Source: Bacteroidota bacterium (lineage in GTDB: Bacteria > Bacteroidota > Bacteroidia > JABEUT01). From it: a stretch of 41,758 nt of DNA. The stretch covers positions 113,686 to 155,443 of the forward strand of contig JABDCA010000002.1 of assembly GCA_013288345.1 (NCBI GenBank), in the 5' to 3' direction. Made by a program: the position numbers and the translations under genes. Of the stretch, positions 35,554-41,758 are shown in pieces. The notes beneath the pieces are model-generated. The model worked only from the letters and a program-made list of their open reading frames with translations, had not been told where the DNA came from and ran no database searches. Position 1 is the first letter of the stretch. Every line of letters starts with the position of its first letter.

Positions 35554-38500
35554 CTATTGTTTGAACAGGTCTTTATACTTTGTACTATCTGCATTGAATG
35601 GTATTACCATATCTTGCTGAATTGGCTTAGGTAGGGCATTCTGTTCTTTATCTTTCAGTATACTCAGTTTACGTTTGGCAAGGTTCACATTGGTAGTGTC
35701 CGATGCGTTATCAATAACAGTATTCAGGGTTTGCTTAGCCTGGAAATTATCGTGTGCCGCCACATAATCGTCTGCTAGTAATATCAGGCCCTTAGCCATC
35801 CATGTTGGGTACGATGGTTCTTGATTCACCAGATCAAATACTGTTTTCTCAGAAGTAGGTATTTCACCTTTCAGGTATTCTATATAAGCCACATTGTACT
35901 TGGCTTCAGCTTCCAGTTCGCTATTGGTAAAAGGTATTACGCGCTTAAAGCTTTCTTCCGCCGAATCATACACTTCCTTGACCAATAATGATTTCCCTTT
36001 AAGCAGGTCAGCTTCGGCATATACTTGTTTATCAAGTTGTGCAGTTTGTAATACAGTATCGGCCGAACCAATGGTGGCATCGTATTTCTTAAGGAAGAAG
36101 TTGCATCGCATTTTGCCAACTCTTGCCCCGGTTAGGTTTGCGGGAAACTGCGCAATAGGGCTAAGCTCATTAAAGTAATCGAGAGCCTGTGTATAGTTCT
36201 TTTTATCGTAAGCAATCTTCGATGCTTTTGCCAATGCCGTTTCAGTATAATAGTTCTTAGGTAGTTTTAGCACATACGCATAGTCGGTAAGGGCGCTGTC
36301 GTAGCTCTTGGCTTTGTAAAAGCATTCGGCTCTGTAAAAATGCGCCTCGCCTGAGAATATACCTTGTGGGAACTTTTGTAAGTAGTTGTTGATGTTTGGC
36401 ATTGCCTTGCTGTTATCTTCAGCCAGGTATTCCGATTTTACTACCGAGAAGGTTGCGGAATCCAACGTGTTTTGAGAAAGGTTTACACCATAGCTCTGGA
36501 ACTTCTTTTGCATATTGTCTATCTGTCCCGATGAAGTGTAAAGCATTTTCAAATGGTTAAGCGCTTCAATTCCGTCAGCCGAATTTTTATCGCGGTGTAC
36601 CACTTCATCCCATGCAGTTTCTGCTTTTTCGTTCTGGCTCTGGTTAAAATAGATCATGCCACGTTGTAATAAGCAATGATTGGTAAACTGACTATTAGGA
36701 TAGGCATCCAATACTTTCTGGTATTCATCTAATGCTTTGTCAGGCTGTTGATCCAGTTCATAAGTATTGGCCAGTTCCACCATTGCCGAAGGGCGGTAAC
36801 TGCTCTTTGGGTATTGGGTAAGGAATGTTTCGAGGGTACTTATCTTTTCTTTCAGGTTATGCATAACACCCAGTGCAAGGGCTTTTTGGTAAGCTGCATA
36901 ATCCATTTCGTACACGTTAAGGTCAATGTTTTTGGTGTAAAAGGGAACGCTTGATGCAAAATCGCGGCGGACAAAATAACTATCGCCAATGCGGTTGTAT
37001 GCATCACTCAATCTCTTGCTATCATCGTTCTTCTCTTCATTCACATATTTCCTGAATGCTATATTGGCATTTTCATAATCTTTTTGCTCGAAGTTGGCAT
37101 AACCTATACCGTATTCAGCCAGGCCATATTCCTTTGTGCCAAAGGCTTCCGGTTGCTCAATGTATTTAGTATAGGCTGTAATGGCATCATTATATTTCTT
37201 TTCGCGGTAAAGAGCTTCAGCTTTCCAGTAATAGGCTTGCAAGTGTAGCTTTTGGTCGAAGTTGAACTTAAGCGAATTATCAAAATAAGTAGCAGCCAGG
37301 CCCATTTGGTTATTGTTGAACAGATCTACACCACGGTAATAGGTTAATCGTTGGTAAACCGATTGCAACTGGCTGTCCCAGTTCTTAATATTATCGAGCG
37401 ATGCAAGCGCGGCAGCATAATTGCGCGTACCTAAATACACATTAACAAGGTAACGGTTCACTTCTTCCTTATGTGGGGAATTAGGGTAATCGGTAAGATA
37501 TTCGTTAAAGGCCTGCAGTGCCTCATTGAACGGGTCGTAAGATATTTCGTACGAGAGCTTTGCATAGTTGAAGAGAGCATCTTCCTTTAGTTTAGGGTCG
37601 AAATTCATTTTGCTGGCAGCGTAAAACTGATTGCTTGCTGATTGTTTGTTACCACTCTTTAAATACGAACAAGCTAAGTAATACAAGGCATTTTGCGAGA
37701 TAGAATCTTTGCCATAAGCGGCATTCTGGAACCAAGGGATGGCTTCTTTATACTTGGTTGTTGAGTAATAGCAGAATGCTAATTCATAGGCTTCGGTTTC
37801 TCCAAGGCTACCACCGTTCGAAAACTTTATGTAATACGGAATAGCATCAGTATATTTAGCCATATGGTAATACGACTCTGCAATAAGTTTATTGGTAAGG
37901 TCAGCATTAAATAGTGCACCCGGGTTACGTACTGAATCAATAAGCGGAATAACGTACTCCGGTACTTTGTCGTAATCGCCTTGCAGGTAATAAAGCTGTG
38001 CTATATAATATGGAACCACTGAACTGAAACGGGCATCGTGCTTAAGTGTTATAAAGCAGTTAATAGCTGTTTGATAGTTGTGTTGTTTATATGCTATGTA
38101 GCCATAATAATAAGTAGCAGCAGGGGAGTAGCTATTGCCGGCATCTTTTACTTCTGCCAGATCTGTTTTAGCTGAATCGTAGCGGTTTACATAAAAATCA
38201 GAATAACCTCTTTTGTAATAGAATTCCTGCACTTCATCTTTATCAAGGTTCGATGCTTCTACCTTATAATACCAAACAATTGCATCTTTAAACTTGCGTT
38301 TGCGGTAGGCATAATTACCTAATAAAAAATCTATCTTCTTTACTTTAGGGCTTTGCGGATGCATTTCAATAAAGCCTGTCATACGCCTTTCAGCATCATC
38401 ATGGAACAGGTACATTGAACAAACAGCAGCATAGTAATCTGCATCTATTTTCATATTCGATTCCTCGGTACAAACCTTAGCAACCTGTTCAAATAAGTGT

Positions 38501-38646
38501 TCTGCAGCAGAGTAGCGTTGATTGTCGAAGAGGTCGAGCGCTTTGGTAAAGTTTGCAACGGGTTCGGCATATACTTGTGTTTGCTGCGATAGGCCGGGCA
38601 ATGATAACAAACCAAATAAAGCAATAAGAGGGAACCGGTAATGCAT
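35554..38646 (-). CDS. large periplasmic or outer-membrane-associated TPR protein
   Basis: 1030 residues. The signal peptide is residues 1-20 (ends S-L-P-G-L-S, then Q). The rest is a superhelix of about 20-25 TPR/Sel1-like helical hairpins (repeated A-x-x-Y-Y-x-A-x-x-Y and Y-x-x-A-I-x-x-Y patterns, for example YDSALTDYAYVLKLPKNYYTE, YNDAITAYTKYIEQPEA). A short tail ends ...KDLFKQ. It is the first gene of a pair with the barrel gene 3 nt downstream. A scaffold at the inner face of the outer membrane is a reasonable inference. A full -7 box (TAACTTTG, 38670-38677) lies directly upstream. Confidence 0.85.
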   Translation of the reverse strand: MHYRFPLIALFGLLSLPGLSQQTQVYAEPVANFTKALDLFDNQRYSAAEHLFEQVAKVCTEESNMKIDADYYAAVCSMYLFHDDAERRMTGFIEMHPQSPKVKKIDFLLGNYAYRKRKFKDAIVWYYKVEASNLDKDEVQEFYYKRGYSDFYVNRYDSAKTDLAEVKDAGNSYSPAATYYYGYIAYKQHNYQTAINCFITLKHDARFSSVVPYYIAQLYYLQGDYDKVPEYVIPLIDSVRNPGALFNADLTNKLIAESYYHMAKYTDAIPYYIKFSNGGSLGETEAYELAFCYYSTTKYKEAIPWFQNAAYGKDSISQNALYYLACSYLKSGNKQSASNQFYAASKMNFDPKLKEDALFNYAKLSYEISYDPFNEALQAFNEYLTDYPNSPHKEEVNRYLVNVYLGTRNYAAALASLDNIKNWDSQLQSVYQRLTYYRGVDLFNNNQMGLAATYFDNSLKFNFDQKLHLQAYYWKAEALYREKKYNDAITAYTKYIEQPEAFGTKEYGLAEYGIGYANFEQKDYENANIAFRKYVNEEKNDDSKRLSDAYNRIGDSYFVRRDFASSVPFYTKNIDLNVYEMDYAAYQKALALGVMHNLKEKISTLETFLTQYPKSSYRPSAMVELANTYELDQQPDKALDEYQKVLDAYPNSQFTNHCLLQRGMIYFNQSQNEKAETAWDEVVHRDKNSADGIEALNHLKMLYTSSGQIDNMQKKFQSYGVNLSQNTLDSATFSVVKSEYLAEDNSKAMPNINNYLQKFPQGIFSGEAHFYRAECFYKAKSYDSALTDYAYVLKLPKNYYTETALAKASKIAYDKKNYTQALDYFNELSPIAQFPANLTGARVGKMRCNFFLKKYDATIGSADTVLQTAQLDKQVYAEADLLKGKSLLVKEVYDSAEESFKRVIPFTNSELEAEAKYNVAYIEYLKGEIPTSEKTVFDLVNQEPSYPTWMAKGLILLADDYVAAHDNFQAKQTLNTVIDNASDTTNVNLAKRKLSILKDKEQNALPKPIQQDMVIPFNADSTKYKDLFKQ

Positions 38647-38669
38647 ACCTATTAACGAGTTTAAGAGAA

Positions 38670-38677
38670 CAAAGTTA
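38670..38677 (-). promoter_or_regulatory. -7 promoter box of the TPR/barrel operon
   Basis: TAACTTTG on the minus strand, full consensus, 23 nt before the ATG at 38646. Just outside it, TAGCCC-ATGCC-GGGCTA (38682-38698) forms a 6-bp stem in the gap to the divergent gene; its role is unclear. Confidence 0.5.
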
Positions 38678-38767
38678 AGAGTAGCCCATGCCGGGCTATT
38701 TATGCATACTGAAAGTTTTCAACCTGTTCGTGTTGATAGACGCTGTTTCTGTAAGAGCCTTATTAGT

Positions 38768-38775
38768 TACTTTTG
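38768..38775 (+). promoter_or_regulatory. -7 promoter box of the MORN-like gene
   Basis: TACTTTTG, full consensus. Its last base is only 4 nt before ATG 38780, so transcription would start at or next to the start codon and the message may be leaderless. It also rules out the earlier in-frame codon at 38702 as the start from this promoter. Confidence 0.5.
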
Positions 38776-38779
38776 TAAG

Positions 38780-39418
38780 ATGAAGAACAACCTGATTTTT
38801 ATATTAACGCTGATAGTATGCATTAAAGTATGTAACGGCCAGGTTAAGAATAAAATGTTTATTGGTTCAAATAATTCGGGCCAGTACAAACTCAATATAA
38901 TTCCAATTAAATACGACACCACTGTAACTGATTTAAAAATATTGTTGTGTATTGATAGCTTGCCGGGCGGGCTCTTCCATTCGAAAATGTACAATCTGCT
39001 TTATGCCGACGATTCAACCCGAATGGCCATACAGGTTAACGAGGCAACATATTTTTTTCATACCCGCTACGAAGTAGTGGAGTATTATAAGAATGGCGCT
39101 GTAAAACGCAGAACCTATTACACTAAACATTTAAAAAAATACTGGGAGTTTGATTATTATGCTGATGCATCGCCAAAAGCTAAGGGGCGTTATCGCAATG
39201 TAAAGTCATTTATGCCTAAAGGAGATTGGGGTAGAGGAGCTACGCTAAGAAAAGGCACCTGGAAATATTTCAATGCTGATGGCAATTTGGCAAAAATCGA
39301 AAAATATGCCAAAGATGGTTCAGTAAAAACCAGCCGAGATTATAGCCCTGCCAAACGAACCGGTACAACCGTTATGAACCCTAAGCACCCAAAGGGTATG
39401 CCTTACATACTACAGTAG
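38780..39418 (+). CDS. secreted protein with MORN-like repeats
   Basis: 212 residues from ATG 38780, giving a proper signal peptide (KNNLIFILTLIVCIKVCNG, then Q). The frame continues upstream to 38702, but that part is polar and precedes the promoter. The C-terminal half has three MORN_2-like units (EYYKNGAVKRRTYY, DYYADASPKAKGRYR, GTWKYFNADGNLAKIEKY), as in YwqK-type proteins. The biological role of these repeats in secreted Bacteroidota proteins is not known. It precedes the CHU_C lipoprotein gene by 51 nt. Confidence 0.7.
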   Translation: MKNNLIFILTLIVCIKVCNGQVKNKMFIGSNNSGQYKLNIIPIKYDTTVTDLKILLCIDSLPGGLFHSKMYNLLYADDSTRMAIQVNEATYFFHTRYEVVEYYKNGAVKRRTYYTKHLKKYWEFDYYADASPKAKGRYRNVKSFMPKGDWGRGATLRKGTWKYFNADGNLAKIEKYAKDGSVKTSRDYSPAKRTGTTVMNPKHPKGMPYILQ

Positions 39419-39429
39419 GTAGAGTAACT

Positions 39430-39437
39430 TATTTTTG
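39430..39437 (+). promoter_or_regulatory. -7 promoter box of the CHU_C lipoprotein / PorP operon
   Basis: TATTTTTG, full consensus, 33 nt before the presumed start at 39470. No -33 box was found. Confidence 0.45.
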
Positions 39438-39469
39438 CTATATTCGTAAAGGTATTTTAAAACCACACC

Positions 39470-39844
39470 ATTAAAAAGAATACTATCATATTAGTTTGCC
39501 TTGGCTTAGTGCTGCTGAGTATTTCGGGTTGTAAAAAAACTACTGAGCCAATATGTGCTGGATATGCTTTTTATATACCCAATTCATTTAACCCTAACGG
39601 TGATGGACTGAATGATACATTTGGCCCGAAAGGAACAGGCATTGGCAATTTTGAAATGTGGATGTTTGATAATAATGGTAGCCTAATTTACCATACTACT
39701 GATATAAATAGCCAATGGGATGGAATCGTGCAAGGTGGTTCGGGTACTATATGCCCACAAGGCAACTATTTGTATAAAATGACCACAACCGATGAGTGTG
39801 GCAATAACCATACTTATGAAGGAAGTGTTTCGTTATTAAAATAA
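39470..39844 (+). CDS. stand-alone CHU_C-domain lipoprotein with an apparent ATT start codon
   Basis: If translation starts at ATT 39470 the N-terminus is a textbook lipoprotein signal (KKNTIILVCLGLVLLSISGC with lipidated C21). No ATG is in frame upstream within the short leader. The nearest alternative, GTG at 39509, would leave only seven residues before the cysteine and no charged n-region. The rest (about 100 residues, IPNSFNPNGDGLNDTFGP to the end at L-K) is a CHU_C (gliding-motility C-terminal) domain, normally the tail of much larger T9SS substrates. PorP/SprF follows 11 nt later, suggesting the two are co-expressed and that this protein is its partner. ATT initiation versus an ATG-to-ATT change cannot be settled here. 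Confidence 0.65.
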   Translation: MKKNTIILVCLGLVLLSISGCKKTTEPICAGYAFYIPNSFNPNGDGLNDTFGPKGTGIGNFEMWMFDNNGSLIYHTTDINSQWDGIVQGGSGTICPQGNYLYKMTTTDECGNNHTYEGSVSLLK

Positions 39845-39855
39845 ACATAAGAAAA

Positions 39856-40797
39856 ATGAAAAAACTACTTGTCATTCTTTCATTGCTCGGTTTAAGTTGC
39901 AATAGTTTATTTGCTCAAGATGCCAATTTTTCTCAGCCTTATGCCAATCCTTTATACCTAAACCCTGCCTTTGCAGGTACGGGCACCAATCAGCGTATTG
40001 GTTTGAATTTTAGGGATGAGTGGCCAAACATTCCGGGTAGTTTCGTTACCTACAATGTGTCATATGACAGGAATATCATTGATTCATCGAATGCAATTGG
40101 TGTACTGGGTAATTATGATGAAGCAGGGCAAGCTACTTTAACAACAACCAACATTAGTATTATCTATGCTCATCAGTTTCACATTTTTAAGTCATTTACA
40201 CTGAGTTTTGGTGTGCAGGGTACTTATCATGAAAAAAGTGTAAACTGGAACAAACTTACAATGGGAGATATGATTGACGCAACCAGAGGGTTTGTCTATA
40301 ACTCACAGGAAGTTTCTACCCGAACGAGCATCGCAGTGAGTGATTTTTCGGCAGGTGTGTTGGGTTATGGTAAAAACTATTTTGTAGGTTTTGCAGTAAA
40401 CCACTTCACTCAACCTGATGAATCATTTGTTACGGGTTCAAGCCCATTACCTATTAAATATACATTTAATGCAGGCTACATGATACCAATAGGCAGTTTT
40501 ATGCTGTCGCCCACTATACTCTATGAAAAACAGCAAGATTTTTCTCAAGAGATGATTAATTGCTATATAAGTAAAGGGCATTTTACCCTTGGTATTGGTT
40601 CCCGCATTATGGATGCTATGATTTTTACCCTCGGTTATCAAAATACATGGATGAGAGTAGGATATAGCTACGATTTAACCACTTCTGCCTTAGGCACCCA
40701 AACGGGTGGCAGCCACGAAGCCTCGCTTGCTCTGGTATTGCCCTATAAGTCAACTAAATTTAAGAAGGTCAATGCCATAAATTGCCCGAATTTCTAG
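39856..40797 (+). CDS. type IX secretion PorP/SprF-family membrane protein
   Basis: 313 residues with a signal peptide ending N-S-L-F-A, then Q-D. The conserved opening QPYANPLYLNPAFAG is diagnostic of PorP/SprF proteins. The rest is an outer-membrane barrel with many aromatic strands (FTLSFGVQGTYHEKS, FTLGIGSRIMDAMIFTLGYQ). SprF-type paralogues hold specific CHU_C substrates at the surface. The substrate here may be the lipoprotein encoded immediately upstream, or the large protein at 15931, which has no SprF neighbour. Confidence 0.93.
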   Translation: MKKLLVILSLLGLSCNSLFAQDANFSQPYANPLYLNPAFAGTGTNQRIGLNFRDEWPNIPGSFVTYNVSYDRNIIDSSNAIGVLGNYDEAGQATLTTTNISIIYAHQFHIFKSFTLSFGVQGTYHEKSVNWNKLTMGDMIDATRGFVYNSQEVSTRTSIAVSDFSAGVLGYGKNYFVGFAVNHFTQPDESFVTGSSPLPIKYTFNAGYMIPIGSFMLSPTILYEKQQDFSQEMINCYISKGHFTLGIGSRIMDAMIFTLGYQNTWMRVGYSYDLTTSALGTQTGGSHEASLALVLPYKSTKFKKVNAINCPNF

Positions 40798-40880
40798 GGT
40801 TATTGATGCTTTTCACTTTATCTCCCCTCAATATCGATTTTTATAGAAGCGAACTTATTTCCAACTTTCAATAATTCTTT

Positions 40881-40888
40881 TACCTTTG
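40881..40888 (+). promoter_or_regulatory. promoter box of tandem unit 1
   Basis: TACCTTTG, full consensus, 18 nt before the tRNA-like segment. Its context, TACCTTTGCACCTCC followed by an A-run, is what I would expect before a Bacteroidota stable-RNA gene. Confidence 0.55.
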
Positions 40889-40906
40889 CACCTCCAAAAA
40901 AAGTTT

Positions 40907-40961
40907 GGCCCGTTCGTCCCTGTCTGCCGACAGGCAGGTAGGGGTGAGGATGTCAGGTTTT
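40907..40961 (+). pseudogene. tRNA-Glu 5' half, interrupted in the D-arm (unit 1)
   Basis: Removing 40919-40938 leaves 35 nt that read as a tRNA-Glu from the first base to the anticodon loop: acceptor GGCCCGT, TC, D-stem GTC, D-loop TAGGGGTGAG, GAT, G, anticodon-stem TCAGG, then TTTT. The 3' half is missing (no acceptor complement, no GGGG TTCGATT CCCC). Only TTCGATT (40971-40977) resembles a T-loop, without its stem. The inserted 20 nt are the palindrome CCTGTCTGCCGACAGGCAGG. Confidence 0.6.
40919..40938. repeat. palindromic mini-element inside the tRNA remnant (unit 1)
   Basis: CCTGTCTGCCGACAGGCAGG. CCTGTC can pair with GACAGG around TGCC, or CTGCC with GGCAG around GACA, giving alternative hairpins. 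The same family lies at 6700-6721 and 10887-10909. Confidence 0.8.
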
Positions 40962-40983
40962 TATATCAATTTCGATTAATTTC

Positions 40984-41247
40984 ATGAAAGTTTTTACTTA
41001 TGCAATATATTCGGCATCAGCTGATATAATATATGTTGGCATTTCTAAAGATGTAAGCCAGAGATTAGCGGAACATAATTCGGGAAAAGCAAAATTCACT
41101 AAATCATTCAGGCCTTGGATTGTCTTTTATTCTGAAGAATTTGCAAGCTATTCTGAAGCGAGAAGCAGAGAAAAACAGTTGAAAGCTAGTTCAGGAAAAA
41201 GTTTTTTGAGGGAAAAATTGAATGCTTTTCGGCAAAGAGCTGAATAA
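40984..41247 (+). CDS. GIY-YIG nuclease domain protein, copy 1
   Basis: 87 residues, a minimal GIY-YIG domain of UPF0213/YhbQ type. Motif parts: Y6-A-I-Y9 (GIY side), Y17-V-G19 (YIG side), R27, H31 and the catalytic glutamate E63 in SREKQLK. Stand-alone members occur in mobile elements and in repair. It follows the tRNA remnant by 22 nt, so the promoter at 40881 would transcribe both. No ribosome-binding site is recognisable, as is usual in this phylum. The protein is identical to copy 2. Confidence 0.9.
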   Translation: MKVFTYAIYSASADIIYVGISKDVSQRLAEHNSGKAKFTKSFRPWIVFYSEEFASYSEARSREKQLKASSGKSFLREKLNAFRQRAE

Positions 41248-41308
41248 ATCTATAATCCGGTTATTTTATTGAGATGTTTAACTTATTTCCAACTTTCAAT
41301 AATTCTTT

Positions 41309-41316
41309 TACCTTTG
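41309..41316 (+). promoter_or_regulatory. promoter box of tandem unit 2
   Basis: TACCTTTG, the copy of 40881-40888. Confidence 0.55.
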
Positions 41317-41334
41317 CACCTCCAAAAAAAGTTT

Positions 41335-41389
41335 GGCCCGTTCGTCCCTGTCTGCCGACAGGCAGGTAGGGGTGAGGATGTCAGGTTTT
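41335..41389 (+). pseudogene. tRNA-Glu 5' half, interrupted in the D-arm (unit 2)
   Basis: Second copy of the segment at 40907-40961, including the palindrome at 41347-41366. The identity argues for duplication of the whole unit rather than repeated independent insertion. Confidence 0.6.
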
Positions 41390-41411
41390 TATATCAATTT
41401 CGATTAATTTC

Positions 41412-41675
41412 ATGAAAGTTTTTACTTATGCAATATATTCGGCATCAGCTGATATAATATATGTTGGCATTTCTAAAGATGTAAGCCAGAGATTAGCGGA
41501 ACATAATTCGGGAAAAGCAAAATTCACTAAATCATTCAGGCCTTGGATTGTCTTTTATTCTGAAGAATTTGCAAGCTATTCTGAAGCGAGAAGCAGAGAA
41601 AAACAGTTGAAAGCTAGTTCAGGAAAAAGTTTTTTGAGGGAAAAATTGAATGCTTTTCGGCAAAGAGCTGAATAA
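41412..41675 (+). CDS. GIY-YIG nuclease domain protein, copy 2
   Basis: 87 residues, identical in sequence to the product of 40984-41247, with E63 and the Y-A-I-Y / Y-V-G motifs intact. Because both copies are complete, each is presumably functional or very recently duplicated. Confidence 0.9.
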   Translation: MKVFTYAIYSASADIIYVGISKDVSQRLAEHNSGKAKFTKSFRPWIVFYSEEFASYSEARSREKQLKASSGKSFLREKLNAFRQRAE

Positions 41676-41707
41676 ATCTATAATCCGGTTATTTTATTGA
41701 GATGTTT

Positions 41708-41758
41708 AACTTATTTCCAACTTTCAATAATTCTTTTACCTTTGCACCTCCAAAAAAA
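41708..41758. repeat. 428-bp tandem unit, copy 3 (cut by window end)
   Basis: First 51 bp of a third unit, with its TACCTTTG box at 41737-41744, ending in an A-run just before the tRNA segment would begin. The array may therefore extend further. Confidence 0.85.

Larger units (their letters stand above)
40852..41279. repeat. 428-bp tandem unit, copy 1
   Basis: Copy 1 runs from AACTTATTTCCAACTTTCAA to the base before the next AACTTATTTCC (41280). It contains a promoter box, a tRNA-Glu 5' half with a palindrome in its D-arm, and a GIY-YIG gene. Copy 2 (41280-41707) appears identical by eye over all 428 bp, and copy 3 (41708-41758) over the 51 bp before the window ends. Confidence 0.9.
41280..41707. 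repeat. 428-bp tandem unit, copy 2
   Basis: This copy follows copy 1 directly, with the same promoter, tRNA remnant, palindrome and GIY-YIG gene. No substitution was seen on reading the two copies side by side. Confidence 0.9.

Noticed and set aside
40962-40983. TTCGATT as a surviving T-loop of a complete tRNA
   Set aside because: The flanking bases do not form a T-stem and the acceptor complement is absent, so only the 5' half is supported; the heptamer may be chance in AT-rich DNA.

Overview
The window is a piece of a Bacteroidota chromosome, or a draft contig from one. Three things point there. Many genes have the phylum-specific -7 promoter box TAnnTTTG instead of TATAAT. The protein families are typical of the phylum: a T9SS PorP/SprF protein, CHU_C sorting domains, DUF6089, DUF5606, SPFH and NlpC lipoproteins, and a YbiT-like ABC-F protein. 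Gliding or T9SS-type cell-envelope genes are abundant. The order (perhaps Chitinophagales or Sphingobacteriales) is my inference. Most of the window is ordinary chromosome; the unusual material is in the repeats, in one AT-rich island, and at the right end.

Layout. 1-602: 3' end of a DUF6089 barrel gene. 599-5526 (minus): likely operon of an APC amino-acid permease, an outer-membrane barrel, signal peptidase I and a DUF1015 protein. 5722-7389: a polytopic membrane protein carrying an interspersed repeat in frame. 7463-9670: small accessory cluster with an orphan MNT nucleotidyltransferase, a 35-residue His-rich secreted peptide, an AbiJ-NTD4/HEPN-type protein and a small kinase-like protein. 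9671-11005: about 1.3 kb without genes, packed with repeat fragments. 11034-15809: purL, an NlpC/P60 lipoprotein, phenylalanine hydroxylase and a GT2 glycosyltransferase. 15931-19710: a 1259-residue T9SS-sorted protein. 19751-22233: methyltransferase, CvfB-like RNA-binding protein, DUF6155-like protein and a secreted protein. 22262-26642 (minus): ABC-F protein, HNH nuclease, PaaZ. 26747-30345: DUF5606 protein, DegT aminotransferase (minus), SPFH protein and a barrel. 30353-38646 (minus): Asp-box (BNR) protein, a TonB-receptor-like barrel and a TPR protein. 38780-40797 (plus): a MORN-like protein, a stand-alone CHU_C lipoprotein and PorP/SprF.

The most striking structure is at 40852-41758. A 428-bp unit is repeated head to tail (two complete copies and the first 51 bp of a third), apparently without a mismatch. 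Each complete unit holds, in order, a TAnnTTTG promoter, what looks like the 5' half of a tRNA-Glu gene ending in the anticodon loop, and an 87-residue GIY-YIG nuclease gene. The tRNA half is split in its D-arm by a 20-nt palindrome, CCTGTCTGCCGACAGGCAGG. Variants of the palindrome also sit inside the membrane-protein gene at 6.7 kb and in the repeat field at 10.9 kb. I read this as a tRNA-associated GIY-YIG element that has amplified in tandem, plus an independent mobile palindrome. A second candidate system is the HEPN/kinase-like pair at 8133-9670.

Limits: family names come from recognising motifs by eye, with no database search. Promoters are consensus matches, not mapped start sites. Repeat copy number outside the window is unknown.
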